DNA from: Gari tellinella
Taxonomy: Eukaryota > Mollusca > Bivalvia > Cardiida > Psammobiidae
Direction: 5' to 3'
NCBI GenBank assembly: GCA_922989275.2
Contig: OV277869.1
Span: 20,284,189 to 20,348,188, forward strand
DNA: 64,000 nucleotides
Under the pieces are notes generated by a model. That model worked only from the letters and a program-made list of their open reading frames with translations, did not search any database and was not told the DNA's origin. Made by a program: the position numbers and the translations under genes. Positions 47,294 through 56,141 of the stretch are shown here, one piece after another; within the stretch, counting starts at the first letter, position 1; each line of letters starts with the position of its first letter.

Positions 47294-47443
47294 TTCGCCT
47301 TAAAAGTGTACGGTATGAATCGTAATAAGACTGTTTCGCAAGGACGACAACAAATTGTCCGAGGCGAAGCCGAGGACATATTTGTTGTTCGTCCGAGCGA
47401 AACAGTCTTATTACGATTCATACTGTACACTTTTAAGGCGAAC
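47294..47443. repeat. Foldback element with arms of about 60 bp
   Basis: The arm CGCCTTAAAAGTGTAC...CGTAATAAGACTGTTTCGC is inverted downstream as GCGAAACAGTCTTATTACG...GTACACTTTTAAGGCG. The centre TGTCCGAGGCGAAGCC is flanked by GACGACAACAAAT and its inverse. Confidence 0.88.
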
Positions 47444-47449
47444 GAGTCG

Positions 47450-48155
47450 CTGTATCTGACTTATACGTAGATTTTAATAAATACCTTACACCGAGTCAAT
47501 AATGATTGTGGTCAATGTAATATAGCAAATTAATGTATCCATTTCTAAAATATTGAAATTAACGTAAACCAACTAACTATTATTTTCATTGATCCTTTTT
47601 ATAACTTGCACGAGCATTCCTTGCAGCCTGTGTGCTGGGTCATGCCGTAAAATAACTACGCATTTGTTTGTCTGCGCTCAGAAAAAGTATTCAGCTAGTA
47701 AGGTAAGCGCTGTATTTATCAATTTAGGTGACATTTTATTTTAGGCATTTAGCTTTAAGGTCAATAAATTTTATCATTTTAGCCCGATATAATTCCTTTT
47801 CCGTTCCTTCATAATCAAACCAAGGACCAGATATTTTTCTCCTCAACAGACACAGTATTAAATAGCGTTGTTTTACTCTTGCACTGCCATATTGTCGTCT
47901 GCTTTGAAATTGCTGTCTGCACTTATTTTCCAACGAAAAGTTTCGAGATTTGATTGCACGTATCAAGTGTCTATCAGTTTGGATCCTGTTCAAACGCTGA
48001 GTTACTGTGTGTTTGATATTGATCCAAACTATTTGCAAAAGTTCGTTATCCCTTATCGTGCTGAATTGCCCTCTGCTTCAAACTTAAAAGTATCTTCTGC
48101 GGAGAATCTCAAAATCTTTCTTATGCTTTTCAAATTGAATTTAAAAATGAAAATC
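47450..48155. other. Repeat-derived sequence, no gene
   Basis: GATCC-AAACTRTTTGC scraps (47980-48030) show that this belongs to the GATCC-hairpin family. Open frames here overlap on both strands and have no family match. Confidence 0.4.
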
Positions 48156-48159
48156 AGTG

Positions 48160-48384
48160 CCAAACAATTTGGATCCAGATCACATGCCGCATTACACGGC
48201 GTCTTCTATGGATCTAAACTGTTTGCAAATGTTAGCCAAGCGGTACTCACAGTGGAAAAAACGTTATTCTTTCCCAATAAACGCGTTGACGCTTAAACTT
48301 TATTTTCCATTGCAAACATTTTTGGAGCCAGATCAGACGCCGGGTAACCCGGCGTCTGATCAGGATCCAAACTGTTTGCCACTC
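48160..48384. repeat. GATCC-hairpin repeats
   Basis: Near-perfect hairpin 48331-48372: CAGATCAGACGCCGGGT pairs with ACCCGGCGTCTGATC, followed by AGGATCCAAACTGTTTGCC. A more diverged copy is at 48170-48225. Confidence 0.8.
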
Positions 48385-48399
48385 AGATGAAAATAGATG

Positions 48400-49118
48400 A
48401 TAAAAAATGTAAAAAAGTTATTATTTTCTACATTTTGTGTTTTGCGTTTGCGTTTTGTTTGCGTTTCAACGGTAAAGAATTACGTTTTCTCCACTATAGC
48501 ATTGCAAGGGTTACCTTGTCAATTCCCGGGCAGTGCAATAGTTAAAACCTGTGACCGCATGCTCACCACGTGCATCACGCCCGTAAAAAGTATACAATAA
48601 CAGAAACTAAAACAGTCCGGTAACAGAAAATAGTGTCCGGTATCAGACGTAAGAGGACACTTTTTGAATAGCTCTGCGGGGGGTATCTGCGTATAAAGAT
48701 TTATTGAATCTAGATCTATACAGATCTATCGGGCATGTCGACGAACCAGTGGTTTCTTCAGCAGTGGGATTCCATATGTAGACCTATCCTTAATTGAACC
48801 TCCCACCGAACTAAACTAACATCCGCTGGGGGCCGCCGTCCCCTCCATGATAAGACAATGATGATCGAGGGACGATAATTACAATCATATTTATAAGTAG
48901 ATTAATCTACCCAAACCTGACCTGAGACTAATGCTCCTTTTGTATGAACTTTGCTCCATTTCTGTTTCTAATTTTAAAGTAAAAGGTAAAGATGTTTGTC
49001 TAACTGTTAGCTGCTGATTCTTGCTTTTTCCTGAACAAATAGATCTAGATCTGACAAATTTGATCTCGGGTTTTTATGGATATAAAAAATATATCACTTG
49101 AATGCCATGAATGGGTTG
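48400..49118. other. No recognised feature
   Basis: AT-rich intron sequence; a short near-repeat CAGTCCGGTAACAGAAA / GTGTCCGGTATCAGACG at 48612-48650. Confidence 0.5.
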
Positions 49119-49667
49119 TTATCTTCTTCTCTGAAACCGTAAGGCCCAGATCATTTATATTTAACATGTAGCTTTGCCTTATAGTCCTCTACCAAAGTTG
49201 TTCAAATTATGACCCCGGGTCAAAATTGGTCCCGCCCCGGGGCTTATCAGTTTTACATAGACTTATATAGGAAAACCTTTAAAAATCCTCAATCGGGTTT
49301 TTAGCTCACCCGAGCTAGCTCAGGGTGAGCTTTTGCAATCATTGAATGTCCGGCGTACGTCGTCCGTCGTCAACAATTTTAGTGTTTACACTCTAGAGGC
49401 CACAATTTTAATCCAATCTTTCTGTAACTTGCTCAGATTGTATATTACCATAAGAGTTCGGATGAGTTCGATTATGGTTGAAATCGGACCAATAGGTCCA
49501 GAGTTATCTATACCTTTGAATTGCTGAAAATGCCATATTTAACAGTGTTTACACTCTAAAGGCCACAATTTTAATCTAATCTTTCTCAAACTTGCTAATA
49601 TTATATATAACCATAAGAGTTCGGATGAGTTTGATTATCGTTGAAATCAGACCAATAGTTCAAGATA

Positions 49668-49732
49668 TTATAGTAATTTAATCCATTAACTCAGAGCATA
49701 TTGCTCTGAGTTAATGGATTAAATTACTATAA
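49668..49732. repeat. Perfect 65-bp palindrome
   Basis: Arms of 31 bases around a 3-base centre: TTAATCCATTAACTCAGAGC pairs with GCTCTGAGTTAATGGATTAA. It sits in an insertion of about 90 bp within one unit. Confidence 0.93.
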
Positions 49733-50176
49733 TGGACAATCCAGAGCAAGAGAACAATTTACATTGTTTAATAGTTTATCTACCTTTGAATTGCTTAAAA
49801 TGCAATATTTAATGGTGTTTGCACTCTAGAGGCTATAATTTTAATTCAATCTTTTTCAAACTTGCTCAGATGGTATATTACCATAAGAGTTTGGATGAGT
49901 ATGATAATGTTTGAAATCAGACCAATAGGTCAAGAGTTATCTACCTTTGAATTGCTGAAAATGCCATGTTTAACTGTGTTTACACTCTAGAGGCCACAAT
50001 TTTTGTCCAATCTTTCTCAAACTTGCTCAGATTGTATATGACTATAAGAGTTCAGATGAGTTTGATTATGGTTGAATTCGGACAAATAGGTCAAAAGTTA
50101 TCCACCCTTGAATTGTTGAAAATGTCATATCTAACTGTGTTTACACTCTTGCAACTATAGATTTCAATGGATTTTT

Positions 50177-51391
50177 AGCTCACCTGAGCTAGCTCAGGGT
50201 GAGCTTTTGCAATCCTTGAATGTCCGTCGTCCGACGTCAACAATTTTAGTGTTTACACTCTAGAGGCCACAATATTTATCCTATCTTTCTCAAACTTGCT
50301 CAGATGGTATATTGCCATAAGAGTTCAGATGAGTTCGATTTTGGTTGAAATCAGACAAATAGATCAAAAGTTATCTACCTTTGAATTGCTGAAAATGCCA
50401 TATTTAACGGTGTTTACACTCTAGAGGCCACAGTATTTATCCAATCTTTCTTAAACTTGCCCAGATTGTATATGACCATAAGAGTTATAATGAGGTAGAT
50501 TTTGGTTGAAATCAGACAAATAGATCGAGAGTTATTAACCTTTGAATTGCTGAAAATGCCATATTTAACAGTGTTTACACTCTAGAGACCACAATTTTAA
50601 TCCGATCTATCTCAAACCTGCTCAGATTGTAAATGACTATAAGAGTTCAGGTGAGTTTGATTATGGCTGAAATCAGACTTATAGGTCGAGAGTTATCCAC
50701 CTTTGAATTGCTGAAAATGCCATATTTAACGATGTTTACACACTAGAAGTCACAAATTTTATCCAATCGTTCTCAAACTTACTCAGATTGTATATTACCA
50801 TAAGTGTTCGTATGAGATCAATTATGGTTGTAATCGGATCAATAGGTCAAAAGTTATCTACCTTTGAATTGCTGAAAATGATATATTTAACAATGTTTAC
50901 GCTCTAGAGGCCACAATATTTATCTAAGCTCTCTCAAACTTGCCCAGATTGTATATGACCATAAGAGTTCGAAAAAGGGTGATTATGGTTGGAATCGGAC
51001 AAATAGATCAAGAGATATCTACCTTTGAATTGCTGAAAATGCCATATTTTACAGCGTTTACTTACACTCTTGCAACTACAGTTTTCAATGGAATTTGATT
51101 ATACTTGTACACAAAGGATGTAGCTATATGTTCTGGAAGGAGTGCAATTATTGTTGAAATGTAATCATTGTGGCAATAGTTACCTGCCCTTGATATCCTT
51201 TGAAATGCTAGAAAAAGGCTTCATTTCAGTATTGTTTAGGCTCTAGTTGTCTGCCTTTGATGTACTGTTCTATACTACAGTAGGTCAACAAACTTGAATT
51301 GATTTAGAATAAAACGGGTGAAATTCAAAGGTAAAGCTATCAGGCTTCATTACAAATGGTGAGCGATATCAGGGCCTTCAGGCCCTCTTGT
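50177..51391 (+). mobile_element. HINE-like element H15, same subfamily as its host
   Basis: The 5' stem is CTGAGCTAGCTCAGG. Flanks TTTCAATGGATTTTT and AATTATACTTG join into the unit seen uninterrupted inside H15 itself (TTTCAATGGAATTTGATTATACTTG region, 51087-51112). The 3' stem is GGGCCTTCAGGCCC. Confidence 0.87.
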
Positions 51392-51610
51392 AATTATACT
51401 TGCACACAAGTTATATAGCTATAAGTTTGTGAGGGAGGGTAATTATTGTTTAAATCTGACCATTGTGGCAAGAGTTATCTGCCCTTGATATACTTTGAAA
51501 TGTTAGAAAGGCTTCATATCAGTATTATTTAGGCTGAAGTTACATGTATCTGCCCTTGATGTACTCTACTATACTAGAGTAGTTCATATGCCAATGTTGG
51601 TTACATGTTA

Positions 51611-52499
51611 CAGGGATTATTCTGTCGCAGAATACAAGTGAGAGAAATTCTCTCATTTTTCAAAAAAAGTGAGAGATTTTTTTAGATGATGAGAGAAATT
51701 TTAATTGGTAGTGGGTAGTCTGTTTGTACCAACAAGCACTACTCAGTACTGCTATATCTACTGCTTGAGAATTTTGTGTAAATAATATTTATTTTTATAT
51801 AACATGGAACTGTTATTCTTCTTCTCCTTATCGAAATCTAGTTAAAAGATTTAATTCATACCATAAATTGATAGTATACCGCACACGCCATTAGCGTATA
51901 TGTTATCGGCAGATTCATGTTCGTCTGTAGAGGGTCAGTTCGCGAAAACTAATGACAAAAATTATCGACGCGGTTACGACGATTACTAAGGAATAAAATG
52001 AACGGTATTTTTGTGCATTGTGCAGTTTTTCAATCCAGTGGAGGGAAATTACATTCCTGTTTTCGAAAGAAAGTACGATCCTATGACAGGGGATATAACG
52101 TGTACCGGGCCGACGGTAATCCCTGCCGGTCACCCATCCAGGTTCAAACCGCACAAGACGTTGCTTAACCAATTAGTCTACGTGCGGTCTGGTACACGTT
52201 TTATTCTGAACCGGATGTGTTTTGATTTTACATACAAAATTCAGAACTCTCGGTCCTTTCCGTTTATTGGTTTGCTGTTATACTTATTAGTGCGCGGGAT
52301 GCTGCGATTACGATAAGGCGTTCGACGAAATTGATCAGAAATGTTTGTAAATATCGGAAATAAATCGAGAAGAATTACGTTTCGCTCGCAAGTCTCTGAG
52401 AAACGAGTGCGAGAAATATTCGCGTTATACAAATTTTAATGCGATATCTGTCATTTTCGTGCGAAATATCGCGAAAATCGCGGCCCAGAATGATCCCTG
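51611..52499. mobile_element. hAT-like element with ATGTTA duplication
   Basis: ATGTTA at 51605-51610 and 52500-52505. Ends are CAGGGATTATTCTG and inverted CAGGGATCATTCTG. The interior has an exon-like stretch at about 52023-52160. No transposase. Confidence 0.83.
52023..52160 (+). pseudogene. Possible captured exon in the hAT-like element
   Basis: After TTTGTGCATTGTGCAG an open stretch reads FFNPVEGNYIPVFERKYDPM then TGDITCTGPTVIPAGHPSRF and KPHKT. The composition (Pro/Gly-rich, acidic-basic mix, Cys) looks like protein, unlike the flanking AT-rich DNA, and the AG before it could be an acceptor. I do not recognise the protein. The frame stays open to 52316 but loses this character. Confidence 0.35.
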
Positions 52500-52787
52500 A
52501 TGTTATACTACAAATTTTGAATGGATTTAGAATAAAACCGTTGAAATTTAAAGGTAAAGCTATCAGGCTTCATTATAACAGGTGAGCAATATCAGGGCCT
52601 TCAGGCCCTCTTGTTAATTTATGCGACGGTGCAAGCAATCGTCAAGTGTGAACGCTAATACCGTATTCTTAACGGGCATCATGCATGACCATATAGAAAT
52701 TCGAAGCTGAGAGGCACCATATGGGGTATTTATGGTTTTGGAGCCAATACTCGGACAGGAGCTGAGGATTACTAGTGTTATGTGATT

Positions 52788-53960
52788 TTTTTATGCTCCT
52801 CTTTAGGGGGGGGAGCATATAGTCGCCGCTTTGTCCGTGTATCCGTCTCTGTCTGTCCGTCCGTGCTTACGAGAGGGTACTTACGTGGCTAAAATTCTGA
52901 ACCCCATAATTGAAAAACATTAACCTGGCCGTCTCTTGTGACATTAACCTGGCCAGCTGTGGGACATAGGGGTAGGGTTAGCCTTCAGATCATTATTTTT
53001 TCAAGTTAGAGCAAAAAGAAAATGTCAGTTGTGTGGCTAGCCACGCAAAAGATTACTATAGAAAATAGCCACATAAGTATCCTCCCGTAAGAATGTCCGT
53101 CCGTCCGTCCGTCCGTCACGCTTTTTTTACCCGAGCATATCTCCTTGACGGTACACCGTAGGTTGATGAAACTTGATACAGTGATAGAGAATGACAGAAG
53201 GAGGTGCAGTGCACAAGAACCGTAACTCTCTCATCTCCCAATTTTGAATTATCTCCCTTTTTCTCATAAAAAACCCCAATTTTGTCCGGAGCATATCTCT
53301 GGACTGTTACATCATAATTTAGTGAAACTTGTCACAGTGATAGAGAATGATGGAAGGAAGTGCAGTACACAAGAACCGTAACTTTCTTATCTCCCAATAT
53401 TGAATTATCTCCCTTTTTCTAAAAATATAAAACAATTTTGTCCGGTGTATATCTCTTCACTGCTACACTGTAAGTTAATGGAACTTGATACAATGATAGA
53501 TGATGACAAAAGGAGGTGCAGTACGCAAGAACCATGACTCTGTCATCTCTCAATATTTCATTATCTCCCCTTTTCTATTTAAAAAAAATCGAATTTTGTC
53601 TGGAGCATATCTCCTGAGCATTGCATTGTAAGTTGATGAAACTTGATACAGTGATACGGGATGAGAGAGGGAGTGCTGTACTCAAGAACCATAACTCTGC
53701 CAACTCTCAATATTGAATTATCTCCCTTTTTCTACATTTAGAAAATCAAATTTTCTGCCGCACTGTAACTTGATGAAACTTGATACTGTGTTAGAGCATG
53801 ACAAAAAGAAGTGTAGTACACAAGAATTATAACTCTGTCATCTCCAATATTGAATTGCCTCCCTTTTTTCATAAAAAAAATCATTTTTGTCTGAAGCATA
53901 TCTCCTGAACGTTACATCATAAGTTGATGAAACTTGATACTGTGTTCACCTACTAAACAT
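52788..53960 (+). mobile_element. Tandem-array element, fourth terminus type (about 157-bp units)
   Basis: After a T-run, TTATGCTCCTCTTTAGG then GGGGGGAGCATA form a hairpin. GTCCGTCCGT repeats occur at 52845-52862 and again at 53095-53117. Units with GAGCATATCTC and ACTTGATACAGTGATAGA recur at 53133, 53289, 53445 and 53603. The 3' end is unclear. Confidence 0.65.
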
Positions 53961-54164
53961 GCTATACCGTATAGTGTCTATAAGAAATGAACACCGATTT
54001 TTACAATGGAAAGAGATAGGGTGAATGTAAATATTTGTATTTAACAGTATCAAAGAATATTATTTTATGGTGTGTATGCAGAGGAGGGGGTTAAGGCATC
54101 CTATGGGGCTTATATGGAAGTAAGGGGCAACCCTTTCGCCTGCTGATTGCAACTTTCCTGATTG

Positions 54165-54235
54165 TTGCAAACAGTTTAGATCCAGATCAGACGCCACGTA
54201 ACGCAGCATCTGATCTGGATCCAAACTGTTTGACA
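54165..54235. repeat. GATCC-hairpin repeat, well preserved
   Basis: CAAACAGTTTAGATCCAGAT and CAGACGCCACG pair with CGCAGCATCTG and ATCTGGATCCAAACTGTTTG. Confidence 0.88.
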
Positions 54236-54375
54236 CTTGTCTATAGGTTTCTTCATCTAAACAATGTATAAATCTAAATATAGTAAGTTTTGCAGATGAA
54301 AATTTCGCAGACGATATCACCGCAGGTTAAGTGTTAAGGGATTTACAATACAGTACCTGTACATGTATATTTCAG

Positions 54376-54504
54376 ATGGCAGAGTTTCCTCTAGACCCAA
54401 TGTTGTGTAAGATGTTGATCATGTCTGTACATCTGTCGTGCTCTGATGAAATTCTCACTATCGTATCCATGCTGTCTGTACAAAATGTTTTCTACAGGCC
54501 AAAG
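54376..54504 (+). CDS. DHX8: DHX8-like exon D: ratchet domain
   Basis: This 43-codon exon begins [20 protein letters not shown] and ends [13 protein letters not shown]. It is part of the ratchet (HA2) helical domain; the MAEFPL-P-LCKML signature and SVQNVFYRP are diagnostic for the DEAH splicing helicases. The leading ATG is an internal codon, following the arginines that end exon C. The acceptor is acatgtatatttcag and the donor AAG|gtaaga, both phase 0. It follows a 26-kb intron, and a compound MITE flanked by TTAA (54562-54912) starts about 60 bases after the donor. Confidence 0.96.
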
Positions 54505-54565
54505 GTAAGAGTAGTCCTGTCTCTTTGTAGTTTGTTGTCATTGTTCATGAGAAGTGGCTTCTTAA

Positions 54566-54908
54566 CCCATCACCCCATAGCCTGATTCTTGTATTTAAAG
54601 AGTATGTGACCACTTTAACTCAATATCCCATAAATACGTCGTTTTACGCCTTTAACTTAACTTATTCCTCAGTTCAAGACAATAGTTCCAATTCATGCAG
54701 TCATGAATAATATTATGTATCATATCAATATTTTCTATATTCTAGCAGATGGTAGCTTAAAGCAGACGGAAAGTAAAGCAGAATGTGCCTTAAGGCGCAG
54801 ATGGTAGCTTTAAGCAGGTGGAAAGTAAAGCAGAATGCGCCTTTAGGTTCATTCTGCTTTAAGTGGTCATCTATCTTCAATACTAGAAATAGGCTATGGG
54901 GTAAAGGG
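54566..54908. mobile_element. Compound TTAA-type MITE, copy 8
   Basis: TTAA at 54562-54565 and 54909-54912. Ends are CCCATCACCCCATAG and CTATGGGGTAAAGGG. The AGATGGTAGCTTAAAGCAG block occurs twice (54745, 54790), so the core has been partly duplicated. Confidence 0.83.
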
Positions 54909-54912
54909 TTAA

Positions 54913-55363
54913 TGGGCAGTGGCTTGTTAAAGCAGACTAAAGTAAAGTGGAAGATGCATTAGAGATTTCTATGTTACTTTCAGCCTGGGAGAGGCAGCCA
55001 CCTGTTGAATATTGAATACATTTTCTTTCACTTATTTTCATGACAGCCTAGAATCATTTCTATAAATGGGGTAATAGAAATTTCACTAGATTTCATTATA
55101 CATGTATGTAAGTTTAAGTACATTAAAATTAAATTATTGTCTACAAATTCCAAATTGAGTTTAAATATGTATTTCAAACCTTTATATAAGTACCAGACTT
55201 TGTTTAATCCAAATTACTTTACTTTGCATTTGATCTGGATCTGAACTGCTACCAAATTTTATGTCATGATGCGAATTTCAGAAGCTCCAGTTTCTTGGAA
55301 AGTTCCATATAACTCAATTTTGAAAAGTCCAAATATTTTCAATTCCTACTATTATTTATTAAA
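54913..55363. other. Intron remainder
   Basis: Contains another degraded piece (GTTAAAGCAGACTAAAGTAAAG, 54928-54985) of the TTAA-MITE core; otherwise nothing recognised. Confidence 0.5.
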
Positions 55364-55707
55364 TACCGGACGTAGTAGTCCAGTGGTAACAAGTTGGACT
55401 ACGGAACCAGGGGTTGTGAGTTTGATCCCCCGCCGGACCAGCGGCCTGACTTGGGGATTTTTCTGAATCCCCAATGATATACAGGAATGTTCTTGAGCAT
55501 GATATGCACCGCAAATTGCTCCTCTCTACCCAGGGGTTAAAATGGGTACCTGTGAAAGGTCTGGGCCGGTACTGTGCTGCCTATGCGCCATATGTTAGCA
55601 GTGCTCAGTATTGTAGGCAAGATGGCTCAATGGTCATGGGAGTGAATGAACATTACGCTGAGCGGTCATTCGGACTGAAAGTAGACTTTGTACTTAACTT
55701 TTTTTTA
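55364..55707 (+). mobile_element. tRNA-derived SINE, family A, copy 3, abutting exon E
   Basis: Head TAGTCCAGTGGTAACAAG, B-box-like GTTTGATCCCC, end block GACTGAAAGTAGACTTTG. The tail TACTTAACTTTTTTTTAAAG runs straight into exon E. No clear duplication is visible, perhaps because one side is coding sequence. Confidence 0.9.
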
Positions 55708-55710
55708 AAG

Positions 55711-55907
55711 GATAAGCAAGCTCTGGCTGATCAGAAGAAGGCAAAGTTCCACCAGATAGAAGGTGATCATGTCACTTTACTGGCTGTGTATAACGCCTGG
55801 AAGAACAACAAGTTCTCCAGTCCATGGTGCTTCGAGAACTTTGTTCAAGTACGGACATTGAAACGTGCACAAGACGTCCGTAAACAGATGTTGGGCATTA
55901 TGGATAG
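55711..55907 (+). CDS. DHX8: DHX8-like exon E: distal ratchet/HA2 segment
   Basis: This exon begins [20 protein letters not shown], continues [20 protein letters not shown] and reaches [15 protein letters not shown]. This is the helical segment between HA2 and the OB fold in DHX8. The proposed end is AG at 55906-55907 followed by gtacgg. It gives 65 codons plus two bases of an arginine codon, matching the family's IMDR; the donor is weaker than the others. The acceptor (ttttttttaaag) is the tail of a SINE that ends at the exon edge. Reading through the donor gives a stop at 55939-55941. The OB-fold exons were not found downstream. Confidence 0.93.
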
Positions 55908-55949
55908 GTACGGTTTACTTCGAACTGGACATACCCTTTAGTCCATTTA

Positions 55950-56005
55950 ACCCATTACCTCATAGCCTGTTTCTAGTTTTGAAAATATGTGACTTTAAAG
56001 CCTTG
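55950..56005. mobile_element. TTAA-type MITE scrap, left end
   Basis: TTAA then CCCATTACCTCATAGCCTG and TTTCTAGTTTTGAAAATATG; it stops near 56005. Confidence 0.7.
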
Positions 56006-56047
56006 TAGGGGAGTCAAACTTTCATATGATCAAAACTTTTGTGCTGT

Positions 56048-56141
56048 TGTAAAAATTATGCCCCCACAACACCGGTGGTTGGGGGCTATATAGGAATCAC
56101 GCTGTGCGTCCGTCGTGTTTTTCTGGGACATTTGCCTTTTT
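56048..56141 (+). mobile_element. GCCCCC-hairpin element fragment
   Basis: GCCCCCACAACACC and GGTGGTTGGGGGC form a hairpin, followed by GTGCGTCCGTCGTG. Only the 5' end remains before H16. Same plan as the 21371 type. Confidence 0.5.

Larger units (their letters stand above)
28301..49302 (+). mobile_element. HINE-like element H8, host of a deep insertion nest
   Basis: The 5' end is AGCTCACCTAAGCCGAAGG. Pieces with continuous unit sequence are 28301-28661, 38689-38706, 39983-40303, 44223-44433 and probably 49119-49302. At each break the flanks rejoin into the unit seen uninterrupted at 56500-57000 (for example CAGTTTTT | CTTCGGAAAACC). The 3' end is missing after H14 at 49303. Confidence 0.65.
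49303..52615 (+). mobile_element. HINE-like element H14, hosting H15 and a hAT-like element
   Basis: The 5' stem is CCCGAGCTAGCTCAGGG. Units carry GTGTTTACACTCTAGAGGCC and TTTGAATTGCTGAAAATGCC. It is interrupted at 50177-51391 (H15), 51611-52499 (hAT-like) and 49668-49732 (palindrome). The 3' end is CAGGTGAGCAATATC with GGGCCTTCAGGCCC TCTTGTT. Confidence 0.82.

Noticed and set aside
47736..48296. Overlapping 100- and 142-codon frames on opposite strands
   Set aside because: Both fall in GATCC-hairpin-type repeat sequence with GATCC-AAACTNTTTGC phrases; mutually overlapping and without homology.
55474..55941. 155-codon open frame spanning the SINE and exon E
   Set aside because: The 5' part is SINE sequence read through by chance; only 55711-55907 is homologous to DHX8. 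Not a separate gene.
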